Translations under genes and position numbers: made by a program
Source of the DNA: an uncultured bacterium
GTDB lineage: Bacteria; Myxococcota_A; Polyangia; Polyangiales; Houyiibacteriaceae
Length of the DNA: 64,000 nt
Reading direction: 5' to 3'
Assembly: GCA_938024995.1 (NCBI GenBank)
Contig: CALJDU010000043.1
Location: 1-64,000, forward strand
Notes under the pieces: generated by a model
Database searches by the model: none
What the model was told of the DNA's origin: nothing
What the model saw: the letters and a program-made list of their open reading frames with translations, nothing else
Shown: positions 9,048 to 16,513 of the stretch, in pieces
Position numbering within the stretch: the stretch's first letter is position 1
Layout: the number at the start of each line of letters is the position of its first letter

Positions 9048-9108
9048 GCCGGGGCGCCTGGTGAACGCGGCTTGGACACGGCGAGGTTCCGGGTCATAGT
9101 CCGCGCGC

Positions 9109-10191
9109 GTGGAGGATTACTACGATCGACTCGGGGTCTCGCGAGACGCGACCCCAGATGAGCTGAAGAAGGCGTACCGCTCGCTCGCCCGCCAGCACCA
9201 CCCTGATCGCAACCCCGACGATCCGGAAGCCGAGGAGCGCTTCAAGCTGATCAGCGAGGCCTACTCGGTCCTGAGCGACGATGACAAGCGCCGGCACTAC
9301 GACCGCGTCGGGCATCAGGCCTACAGCGATCCGCGCGGCGGTCCGGGCGGATTCGATCCCAACGACTTCGGCAACGTCAGCGACATCCTCGAAGGCATCT
9401 TCGGCGGCGCGTTCGGGCGACGTCGACGGCGGCGCGGCCAAGACCTGACGTACGGTCTCGAGGTCGACTTCATCGACGCGGCCAAGGGCGTCGACAAGGC
9501 GATCGAGATCGAGCGACCGGTCGACTGCGAGACCTGCGTCGGCTCCGGCGCGAAGCCCGGCACCGAGCTCAAGGAGTGCAACACCTGTCGCGGACAAGGC
9601 TACATCCGTCCGCAGATGATCTTCATGGGCGCGCGGCCCTGTCCGGGTTGTGGCGGTCGCGGAAAGCGCATCCTGACGCCGTGCGAGAGCTGCGAAGGAA
9701 CAGGCGCGACGACGCGGGTCGAGCAGCTCACCGTGAAGATCCCGCCCGGCGTGCGCCACGGCGCGGTCCGGAGCGTACGAGGCGCAGGTGCGCGCGGTCC
9801 GGACGGCAACGGCGACCTCCACATTCAGGTCCAGGTGCTCGAGCACCCGCTCTTCACCCGCGACGGTCCCGACATCTTGTGCGAGGTCCCCGTGAGCTTC
9901 CCGCAAGCGGCCCTCGGCGCGACGATCGAGGTCCCCACGCTCGACGGTCGCGTCAGCATGAAGGTCCCGGCCGGCACCCAGCCCGGCAAGGTCTTGCGTC
10001 TCCGCGGAAAAGGCATCGCGGCCTACGGTGGCGCGGGCAAGGGCGACCAGCTCGTGATGATCATGGTCGAGGTCCCCGACCGGCTCACCCGCAAGCAACG
10101 CAAGCTCGTCGAGGAGCTCGCGGTCGAGATGGGCGCGGACTCGCTCCCGCAGCAAGCCAACTTCCTCGATAAGCTGAAGAAGCTCTTCTAG
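9109..10191 (+). CDS. dnaJ: Chaperone DnaJ (Hsp40, type I)
   Basis: A co-chaperone that delivers unfolded clients to DnaK and stimulates its ATPase. The 360-residue protein starts at GTG 9109 (MEDYYDRLGV). It has a J domain with HPD at 31-33, a Gly/Phe-rich segment (about 70-110) containing an RRRRRR run, and a zinc-finger region (140 to about 204) with all four CxxCxGxG repeats (CETCVGSG, CNTCRGQG, CPGCGGRG, CESCEGTG). The C-terminal substrate-binding beta domains follow. dnaK is not in the window, so this may be a secondary paralogue. A small gene follows after 5 bp. Confidence 0.93.
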   Translation: MEDYYDRLGVSRDATPDELKKAYRSLARQHHPDRNPDDPEAEERFKLISEAYSVLSDDDKRRHYDRVGHQAYSDPRGGPGGFDPNDFGNVSDILEGIFGGAFGRRRRRRGQDLTYGLEVDFIDAAKGVDKAIEIERPVDCETCVGSGAKPGTELKECNTCRGQGYIRPQMIFMGARPCPGCGGRGKRILTPCESCEGTGATTRVEQLTVKIPPGVRHGAVRSVRGAGARGPDGNGDLHIQVQVLEHPLFTRDGPDILCEVPVSFPQAALGATIEVPTLDGRVSMKVPAGTQPGKVLRLRGKGIAAYGGAGKGDQLVMIMVEVPDRLTRKQRKLVEELAVEMGADSLPQQANFLDKLKKLF

Positions 10192-10196
10192 AAGGC

Positions 10197-10580
10197 GTGG
10201 ACGAGCCGCCTACCACCGAGGCACGCGTCGCCGCGCTGCTGCACGTCCTCCGCGGAACCGACAAGACGTTCGTGCTCTTCGCGGCCGGAACGGTCGTCGT
10301 CCTAACGGGTCCCGATCGGTCGGACGCGCGCGCGCGTCAGGTGCTCCAGAAAGAGCTCGGCCTCGCGACGCCTGGGGGACCGAAGGGCGACTTCAACGTA
10401 ACGACGCTGCAGAGCGACCTGGGCTGGGTGGTCTCCTACGATCACGCCGACGTATTCACGCTCATCCTCGCCGACGAAATGGGCGCCGGATCGCCATCGC
10501 ACCTCATCGGCCTGCTCGCGCGTGGTCGTCGAGATGAAGACGTCGAGGACGCGATCGTCGTGCACCGCGAAACGCTCTGA
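10197..10580 (+). CDS. Small protein of unknown function downstream of dnaJ
   Basis: A 127-residue soluble protein from GTG 10197, 5 bp after the dnaJ stop, so probably co-transcribed and coupled. It shows alternating hydrophobic and charged segments (FVLFAAGTVVVLTG, GWVVSYDHADVFTLILADE), compatible with a small alpha/beta roadblock- or profilin-like fold, but no family is recognised. There is no signal peptide. The context suggests a chaperone-linked or housekeeping function; this is inference only. Confidence 0.65.
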   Translation: MDEPPTTEARVAALLHVLRGTDKTFVLFAAGTVVVLTGPDRSDARARQVLQKELGLATPGGPKGDFNVTTLQSDLGWVVSYDHADVFTLILADEMGAGSPSHLIGLLARGRRDEDVEDAIVVHRETL

Positions 10581-10597
10581 TCGACCGCGGCCCGGTC

Positions 10598-10625
10598 CAT
10601 GAAACCGAGTAGTCTCGGTTTCATG
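10598..10625 (+). promoter_or_regulatory. Perfect 12-bp inverted repeat covering a start codon
   Basis: CATGAAACCGAG (10598-10609) and CTCGGTTTCATG (10614-10625) form a perfect 12-bp palindrome around TAGT. The right arm contains the ATG (10623) of the VOC gene, and the left arm contains a second in-frame ATG (10599). In RNA it would be a stable hairpin hiding the initiation codon; in DNA it could be an operator. Confidence 0.7.
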
Positions 10626-11018
10626 ATCGACCACCTGAGTTTCTACACGACCGACTTCGACGCCGCCCAGCGGTTCTACGACGCGGTGCTCGGCTCGCTC
10701 GGGTATGAACGAAACAAGGAGATGGTGATGACGTGGGATGAGCACCTCCCCAACCGACGCTGCTGCGCGTATGGCGAAGGGAGCAAGCCGTGCTTCTGGG
10801 TGGTCGAGTCCAAGGAAGCCGCGTCCCCGCGGCACCTCGCGTTTGTCGCGAAGAGCCGCGCAGCGGTCGAGGCGTTTCACGCAGTCGGACTGAGCGCGGG
10901 CGGCAAAGACAACGGCGGACCGGGCCCGCGCGAGCACTACCACCCCGGCTACTACGGCAGCTTCCTGCTCGACCCCGACGGCAACAACGTCGAAGCCGTG
11001 ATCCACAGCCACAGCTAA
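10623..11018 (+). CDS. Glyoxalase/VOC-superfamily protein
   Basis: A 131-residue protein of the vicinal-oxygen-chelate fold. It opens MIDHLSFYTTDFDAAQRFYDAVLGSLGY, the standard first beta-alpha-beta module with metal-ligand His4. It ends with the second module HYHPGYYGSFLLDPDGNNVEAVIHS, which supplies further His/Glu ligands. Members include lactoylglutathione lyases, extradiol dioxygenases and fosfomycin/bleomycin resistance proteins; no specific substrate can be assigned. ATG 10623 is the start that begins the fold exactly, while ATG 10599 would add eight residues. The start sits in a perfect hairpin. Confidence 0.88.
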   Translation: MIDHLSFYTTDFDAAQRFYDAVLGSLGYERNKEMVMTWDEHLPNRRCCAYGEGSKPCFWVVESKEAASPRHLAFVAKSRAAVEAFHAVGLSAGGKDNGGPGPREHYHPGYYGSFLLDPDGNNVEAVIHSHS

Positions 11019-11039
11019 AACGATCCTTCTAAGAACGCT

Positions 11040-12362
11040 CTAGCCGATACGGTAGAGCCGCTCCGGCGCGCTCATCACCGCTTCCGTCGCCGGCGTAAAG
11101 TGCGGCTCGTCAAGCATCGCGAGCAGCTCCTGGATCGGTCCGCGCACCACCCGCGTCGCGTCGCCGGCGCGATAGAGAACCGCGTCGCCCAGCGCCTCCT
11201 GCGCGAGGACCACATGCGCGTCGCGCGAGGCATAGAACACCGTCGCGAACGGGAAGTGGTGGTTGGACGCGCGTAGCGAGCCGGTCACGTTCGCGGTTCG
11301 CATGTCCGCGCGCAGGGTCCGCGTGAGCTTGTCGCGCGAGACGTTCGGTCGCGCAGAGACCCGGCGGCAGAGCATCGCGAGCTGCAGCGGGATGTGCGAG
11401 GGCGAGGCCCCGCGATCAAAAAGCGACTCGACGTACGCCTCGATGTTCTCGCTGTCGCCCGAGCGAACCCCAAAGCCGACCGTCGGCTCACCAGCACGCC
11501 TCGGCCCACGGAGCGACGTGATGAACGAACGGACGCGCGGCGAAGACTCCGCGAGCTGCGCGAGCGTCTTCCCCTCGATCGCGAGCATCGTCGCGGCGAT
11601 CGGCACGATCAGATCTCGCGGAGGGACACCACGGTCACGATCTTCCGGGAGCGCGTCCGCGCCCAGCCAGGCGAACACCGGATGCGGCGGCGAGGGAATG
11701 TCGTCATCGTCTGGAGGCCCGCCGCGGAGCGACCGGCTCCCGGCGTACCAGTAGTTCGCCGCGCGGGTGTGATCCGCGAGCTGAAAGTCGACCGCGCCGA
11801 ACGCGGTGTCGAGGGCGACGTGAGAGACGGCGTCCCGCAAGGAGACCGGGAGCGCGTCGAGCTTGAGCGGAGCGCTCGGGGCGCTTAGGCAGCGATAGCC
11901 GCCCGGTGGCCCCGCGTGCTCGTACTCAAAGACGCCGAAGCGCGCGAAGTCGAACTCTTCCGGGTGCGGAACGCTCGCGAGCGCGGCCTCGTGGAACGCG
12001 TAGACCTTGCACTGCGCTTCGCTGCTGACCAGGACGACCGAGGGAGACCCCTCGACTAGGAGCGTGGCGCCCGCGGCGACAAAGTCGCTTGGGTCCGAGA
12101 CGACCACGAACGCGTCGTAGAGGTCGTCGGGATCGGGGTGTCCGCTCAGCTCACCAGACAAGAAGCGCGCGCGAAGGTCGCGGGCGAAGAGCACGTCCGC
12201 CAAGTCGTACCCGACGTCGACGTTCCCGAGCCAGGCGTGAGGCACCGCGCCGTTTTCGCCGGTGTCAAAATGCGCGACCCGTCCGCTCGCGTCGACCGCG
12301 AACCACGTGGTGTCCATGCTGTGCGCCGCGGGATAGTCCGAACTCGCCGCGACGTCACTCAT
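11040..12362 (-). CDS. Unknown protein, tandem paralogue 1
   Basis: A 440-residue soluble protein clearly homologous to the next gene. Both open with DYPAAHSMDTTWFAVDA, HF.T.ENGAVP.AWLG.VD, and both close with a RGP.QELLAMLDEPHF segment followed by VM.A...LYR. The middle parts (FQLADHT.AA.YW..G..SLRGG) are alignable by eye. There is no signal peptide, membrane helix or recognised motif. The start ATG overlaps the stop of the paralogue by 8 nt, indicating coupled translation. The closest plausible analogy is to SMI1/SUKH-type or self/non-self families, but nothing in the sequence proves that. Confidence 0.72.
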   Translation of the reverse strand: MSDVAASSDYPAAHSMDTTWFAVDASGRVAHFDTGENGAVPHAWLGNVDVGYDLADVLFARDLRARFLSGELSGHPDPDDLYDAFVVVSDPSDFVAAGATLLVEGSPSVVLVSSEAQCKVYAFHEAALASVPHPEEFDFARFGVFEYEHAGPPGGYRCLSAPSAPLKLDALPVSLRDAVSHVALDTAFGAVDFQLADHTRAANYWYAGSRSLRGGPPDDDDIPSPPHPVFAWLGADALPEDRDRGVPPRDLIVPIAATMLAIEGKTLAQLAESSPRVRSFITSLRGPRRAGEPTVGFGVRSGDSENIEAYVESLFDRGASPSHIPLQLAMLCRRVSARPNVSRDKLTRTLRADMRTANVTGSLRASNHHFPFATVFYASRDAHVVLAQEALGDAVLYRAGDATRVVRGPIQELLAMLDEPHFTPATEAVMSAPERLYRIG

Positions 12363-13653
12363 GGGTCACTCGATAGAGCGTCGTCTTCGCGCGCATCACC
12401 GCATCGGTCGCTCCCGAAAAGTGCGGCTCGTCGAGCATCGCGAGGAGCTCCTCGAGCGGTCCGCGAACAAGTGCTTGGCCTTCCCGATAGAGAAAACCGC
12501 CCCCGCGCGGTTCACGCCCCAGCACCACCTCGAGAAGCGGCGAGCTGTAGTAGACGGTGTCGAGCGCGATCGGGACGGCGTTAAGAAGCGCGAGGACGGC
12601 TCCGCTCTCAAGGTCGGCGCGCAACGTGAATGCGAGCTTTTCCGGTGAGACGTCAGGCAGGGACGCCGCGTAGCGACACGCCATCATGAACTGGAGGTCG
12701 GCGCTTCGGAAGGACGCGACCCGAACCGCGATGGCGTGAACATGCGCTCGAAGGCTCTGCGCTTGGCTCTCGGCCAAGGCAACGCCACGTCGCGGCGCGC
12801 GCGGCTCTCCTTTTTCGCCGCGGAGGCTCGCGATGATCTGATCGATCTCGCGGGCGGTCGCTTCAGCGAGGTCGTCGAGCGTGAGCCCCTCAAGCGCCAG
12901 CAGCGTTGTGATGACGGGCAGCGCGAGATGCGGCGCGTTCACCTGTCGCGTGTCTCCCGGAAGCGCGTCATCCCCGAGCCACTTGAGGACCGGGGAAAGG
13001 GGTTTCGCAACCGGATCGGCTTCGGGTTCTCCGCCCCGCAGCGACTGCCCGCCCATGTTCCAATAGGACGCCGCCTTCGTGTGATCTGCGAGCTGGAACG
13101 GCGCGCCGAAACGCGTCTCGAACGTGACGTGAGTGAGCGCGTCGCGCGTCCCAAAGGGCAACTCGTCCACCTCCAGCGGCGCGCTCGGCGTGCTGACGCA
13201 GACGTAGCTCCCAGGTGCGCCTTCATGCTCATACTGAAAGACGCCCAGCGATGCGAGATCCGGCGCGCGCGGGATCGCGACGCTGGCGAGGACGCCCTTT
13301 CGCTTTCGGTAGGTCTTGCGGAGAGGGTGGGTCTCCACGAGGACGACGGCCGGCGAGGCGTTGACGAGGAGAACACCACCGTCCTCGAGAAGCACGCTCG
13401 GGTCGGACGTCACCACGAACGCCGGGACCGCTCGCGTCGGGTGCGCCTTGAGCTCCCCGCGGAGGTAGCGGGCGCGAACGTCATGAGCGAAGAGCTCGTC
13501 GACCAGATCGTACGCGGTGTCCACGTCTCCGAGCCAAGCACGGGGCACCGCACCATTCTCGTAGGTTGAGAAGTGGGCGACCTGTCCCTGCGCGTCGACC
13601 GCGAACCAGGTCGTGTCCATGCTGTGGGCCGCGGGGTAGTCGAGCGAGGTCAC
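12355..13653 (-). CDS. Unknown protein, tandem paralogue 2
   Basis: A 432-residue protein starting at GTG 13653, paralogous over its full length to the downstream gene (see conserved blocks there). It is more diverged in the region around residues 260-330, which carries an Arg-rich segment (GEKGEPRAPRRGVA). It has no targeting signal. The pair looks like a local duplication that has kept the reading order and an 8-nt overlap. It is preceded on the same strand by the AAA+ gene, 40 bp away, so one transcript is possible. Confidence 0.72.
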   Translation of the reverse strand: MTSLDYPAAHSMDTTWFAVDAQGQVAHFSTYENGAVPRAWLGDVDTAYDLVDELFAHDVRARYLRGELKAHPTRAVPAFVVTSDPSVLLEDGGVLLVNASPAVVLVETHPLRKTYRKRKGVLASVAIPRAPDLASLGVFQYEHEGAPGSYVCVSTPSAPLEVDELPFGTRDALTHVTFETRFGAPFQLADHTKAASYWNMGGQSLRGGEPEADPVAKPLSPVLKWLGDDALPGDTRQVNAPHLALPVITTLLALEGLTLDDLAEATAREIDQIIASLRGEKGEPRAPRRGVALAESQAQSLRAHVHAIAVRVASFRSADLQFMMACRYAASLPDVSPEKLAFTLRADLESGAVLALLNAVPIALDTVYYSSPLLEVVLGREPRGGGFLYREGQALVRGPLEELLAMLDEPHFSGATDAVMRAKTTLYRVTHE

Positions 13654-13693
13654 TCTTGTGGAGTAATCACGAACCGGGCGCGAGCCAACTTCA

Positions 13694-14497
13694 CTACACC
13701 GAGCGCTGTATCGACTCGAGCGTCAGATCACGCTCCGCGTAGAGCATCACGGCGCGCTCGATCACGCGGTCTAGCGCGCGGAAATTGCCGTCCCAGGGGA
13801 GCGACTTCAGGAACTCGGCGGCGTCCTGGGTGAGCAACGCGTCACCCGGGTCGCTGTCGCCTTCGAGCGCGAAACGCAACTCGCGTTTGTGCTGCTCTGC
13901 GATCCGATTGGCGGCCCACAACGCGGCCCGCGGAATGTCGTCCGGGCGCGCGCGAAGCGGCGGAATGCGGAGCTCGATCCGGGTGAGCCGAAAGTAGAGG
14001 TCGTTGCGCACTTCGCCGCGCACCACGCGCTCATGAAGGTTGTAGTCGGTCGCGCCCATCACGCAGACGTCGCACGCGGTCGGGCCCTCGCCATCGTTAC
14101 GCCGAAAGCGACCACGCAACACGGGCGCGAGACGCGCTTGGGTCTCCTTGGGCAGGAGCGAGACCTCGTCCAAGAATAGCGTCCCCCCTTGTGCGCGATC
14201 GATCGCTCCGCGTTGGTCCTTGGTCCCGAAGAGGTGAAGCGCCAAGACGTCCGCGTCGCGACCGGCGGTCGGCATCTTGATGAAGGGAGCGTCCGCGGGA
14301 CGCATCGCGTTGTGCAGCGCGCGCGCGAGCCCTTCCTTCCCGGTGCCCGGCTCGCCCGTGATCAAGACGTTGGTCAGGAACGGCCGATCGAGGAGGCGGT
14401 CCAGTGTGTCGAGGATCTTGATCGAGTCGGGGTGATCCGACCGGTACATCATGACGAGGCGAAGCCAATCTCGAAGCCCAGGGAGCGCGGTGGTCAT
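13694..14497 (-). CDS. Sigma-54-interaction-type AAA+ ATPase lacking the GAFTGA loop
   Basis: A 267-residue protein made almost only of an NtrC-type AAA+ domain: Walker A GEPGTGKE (48-55), Walker B GGTLFLDEV (104-112), sensor/arginine-finger region YFRLTRIELRIPPLRARPDDIP, and C-terminal lid helices ending DLTLESIQRSV. Where NtrC-family proteins carry the GAFTGA loop that touches sigma-54, the sequence runs HLFGTKDQRGAIDRAQGG, so the loop is deleted. There is no receiver, GAF or FHA domain and no Fis-type HTH. It is therefore unlikely to activate sigma-54 RNA polymerase directly and may be a repurposed ATPase or regulator. Confidence 0.85.
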   Translation of the reverse strand: MTTALPGLRDWLRLVMMYRSDHPDSIKILDTLDRLLDRPFLTNVLITGEPGTGKEGLARALHNAMRPADAPFIKMPTAGRDADVLALHLFGTKDQRGAIDRAQGGTLFLDEVSLLPKETQARLAPVLRGRFRRNDGEGPTACDVCVMGATDYNLHERVVRGEVRNDLYFRLTRIELRIPPLRARPDDIPRAALWAANRIAEQHKRELRFALEGDSDPGDALLTQDAAEFLKSLPWDGNFRALDRVIERAVMLYAERDLTLESIQRSV

Positions 14498-14584
14498 CGC
14501 GCGCGAGAATAGATCGCGAGGCCCATCACGGGATCGAAAACTTCACGGCGCTACGTTGAACGCGAGCGAACGCGGCGATCGCGC

Positions 14585-14989
14585 TCAGAGCGTCTTGAGG
14601 TAAGCGAGCAAGGCCCGCGTCTGCGTATCGGTCAACGTGTCCGCGTAGCTCGGCATGTCGTCGCGGAACCCTTCCACGATCTCAGCGCCGGGTTGGAGCA
14701 TCGCCCGCGTCAGGTACTCGTCATCGGCGAGCATGGTGCGTCCACCGATGAGCGTGCGCGTCGACCCCGCGATGCCCGCCATCGAGGGCGCCAAGAGCAC
14801 CGCCGGCGCGATGGAGTGGCAGGCGTGACAGCCCATGTTGCGAAACAGCTGCTCGCCGTACTCCTCGGTCGTCAGCGACGCGGGCTGCTCACTGTGAAGC
14901 GCGGCGAGCGGCTCTGGGTCTCCCCCGCACGCCGCGCTGAGCCGCAGCGTCACAAGGAAAAGCATGATGATCGAAGCGCGGCGCATCAT
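14585..14989 (-). CDS. Lipoprotein monohaem cytochrome c
   Basis: A 134-residue envelope protein with a lipobox cysteine at 21 (RLSAAC). It has one class I cytochrome c domain with haem-binding CHACH (C54, C57, H58) and the likely axial Met112 in DMPSYAD. The LTDTQTRALLAYLKTL ending is typical of the C-terminal helix in cox2-linked and soluble cytochromes. It would carry electrons on the periplasmic side of a membrane. Its ATG overlaps the stop of the MlaF-like gene by 4 nt (ATGA), an unusual partner for a cytochrome. Redox partners are not in the window. Confidence 0.88.
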   Translation of the reverse strand: MMRRASIIMLFLVTLRLSAACGGDPEPLAALHSEQPASLTTEEYGEQLFRNMGCHACHSIAPAVLLAPSMAGIAGSTRTLIGGRTMLADDEYLTRAMLQPGAEIVEGFRDDMPSYADTLTDTQTRALLAYLKTL

Positions 14990-15738
14990 GACTCCGCGAA
15001 GGGATCCACCTTCGAAGCGCGCTCGAAGTCAACGAAGCGCTCGTCTTTGAGCTCGCGGAAGTACGCGGGGGAGCCGGTGATCGCGACCACGCCCTCGTGG
15101 ACGAACGCGAGACGATCGCTCGTGTCGAACGCGCTCTTCATGTTGTGCGTGACGACCACGGTCGTGATCTCGAGCTCTTCACGCAACCCGAGCAAGAGCC
15201 GGTTGACGCGGGTCACGTTGATGGGGTCGAGGCCCTCGGTCGGCTCGTCGTAGAGCACGACCTCGGGGCGCATCGCGACCGCGCGGGCGAGCGCCACCCG
15301 CTTGCGCATTCCGCCCGAGAGATCACCGGGCCACATATCTTCAATGCCAGGGAGGCTGACCAGGTGGAGCGACTCCTTCACGCGTTCACGAATCGTCGCT
15401 TCATCGAGGACGCGTTGCTCACGGAGGCCGTAGGCGATGTTGTCGAGAACCGTTTGCGAGTCAAAGAGGGCGGACTCTTGGAAGAGCATCCCGATGCGCT
15501 GGCGAACCGTGACCCACTGCGCTTCGCTTGCGCGCGAGAGATCCTCGCCGTCGAACGTGATCGTCCCTTCGTCAGGCTGCATCAAACCGATGAGCGACTT
15601 GAGCACCAAGCTCTTGCCGCATCCGGACTCACCGCAGATCGTGAGGAACTCCCCGCGACGGATATCGAGATCGAGCCCGCGCAGGACCTCGTTGTCCCCG
15701 AACTGCTTCCTGATGCCGCGAAGTTCGAACAACGCCAT
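14986..15738 (-). CDS. MlaF/Ttg2A-like ABC transporter ATP-binding protein
   Basis: A 250-residue ATPase of the retrograde phospholipid / organic-solvent-tolerance group. Walker A is GESGCGKS (36-43), the Q-loop is LFQESALFDS, the signature is LSGGM (140-144), Walker B is VVLYDEP (170-176), and the H-loop is VVTHNM. The FQESALFDSQTVLDN block and the EGLDPI segment after Walker B are characteristic of MlaF. In the Mla system it energises MlaE with MlaD and MlaB, but no permease or MCE gene is adjacent, so it is an orphan here. The stop overlaps the cytochrome c start. A TetR regulator gene lies 76 bp upstream. Confidence 0.87.
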   Translation of the reverse strand: MALFELRGIRKQFGDNEVLRGLDLDIRRGEFLTICGESGCGKSLVLKSLIGLMQPDEGTITFDGEDLSRASEAQWVTVRQRIGMLFQESALFDSQTVLDNIAYGLREQRVLDEATIRERVKESLHLVSLPGIEDMWPGDLSGGMRKRVALARAVAMRPEVVLYDEPTEGLDPINVTRVNRLLLGLREELEITTVVVTHNMKSAFDTSDRLAFVHEGVVAITGSPAYFRELKDERFVDFERASKVDPFAES

Positions 15739-15814
15739 CGCGCGACGTAGTTAGCACGTTCCCGAGAGCACCGCGCTGGGCAAACCGCTTTCCGACCCGC
15801 GCGGTTTCCGAAGC

Positions 15815-16444
15815 TCAGGCGATCATCGGGGTCGCGACCCGGACCAGCGCATCGACCAGCGCCGCGTGGAAGCGGTCGTCATCGACCATGGCGTGACCCA
15901 GAACGTGTGCGTGAACGGAGCCCTCGATCATCCCGACCACGACGACCGCGGTGGCTTCGTGGTCGCGCGCGTCGCTCCCGCTCCACAACCGAAGAAGGGT
16001 GGCGACCTGCGCGACCATCAACTTCTCCGAGTCGAGCTGAAGTGCGTCCAGCGCAGCATCGTGCGCGCGGCGCTCGGTGAGCACGGCGTGAAGGCCGGGG
16101 TCGTCGCGGTGAAGCTCGATGACCATGCTGACCACATCGTTGAGCTGGGCGGCGACATCGTGGGGCGCCTCGACCTTCGCGACCAATCCCATGATGCGAT
16201 CGCGAACCTGTTGCAGACGCACATCGAGGAGCTCGGTGAGCGTGGCGTCCTTGTCCGCGAAGTATTGGTAGAACGTCCCGGTCGCGACTCCCGCTTGTTT
16301 CGCGATCGAGCGCGCGGTGGTCTTCGCATAGCCGTGCCGGGAGAACTCCGCTCGGGCCGCTTCCAAAAGCGACGCGCGAGTGCGACGAGCGCGGTCCTGT
16401 TGAGGGACTCGGACCTCATTCGTCGGCATAGTGGACGTTTCCAT
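15815..16444 (-). CDS. TetR-family transcriptional regulator
   Basis: A 209-residue repressor-type protein. The N-terminal HTH is textbook: RARRTRASLLEAARAEFSRHGY, then TTARSIAKQAGVATGTFYQYFADKDATL. A C-terminal ligand-binding helical domain follows, with unknown effector. The start is ATG 16444, with MPTNE five codons in as the alternative. The start region overlaps a perfect inverted repeat (16443-16469) shared with the divergent TPR gene, so autoregulation and control of the divergent promoter are likely. The MlaF-like/cytochrome c genes downstream on the same strand may also be controlled. Confidence 0.9.
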   Translation of the reverse strand: METSTMPTNEVRVPQQDRARRTRASLLEAARAEFSRHGYAKTTARSIAKQAGVATGTFYQYFADKDATLTELLDVRLQQVRDRIMGLVAKVEAPHDVAAQLNDVVSMVIELHRDDPGLHAVLTERRAHDAALDALQLDSEKLMVAQVATLLRLWSGSDARDHEATAVVVVGMIEGSVHAHVLGHAMVDDDRFHAALVDALVRVATPMIA

Positions 16445-16469
16445 GAACTGAACATGACTTCAAGTTCAT
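16443..16469. promoter_or_regulatory. Candidate TetR operator
   Basis: ATGAACT (16443-16449) and AGTTCAT (16463-16469) form a perfect 7-bp inverted repeat with a 13-bp spacer, and the inner bases GAA/TTC extend the symmetry. It lies at the TetR start codon and 45 bp upstream of the divergent TPR gene, as expected for an autoregulatory TetR site. Confidence 0.6.
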
Positions 16470-16513
16470 TTTTGTGGTGACCCGGATGAGGCGATGTGCC
16501 GTAACCTTTCGCT

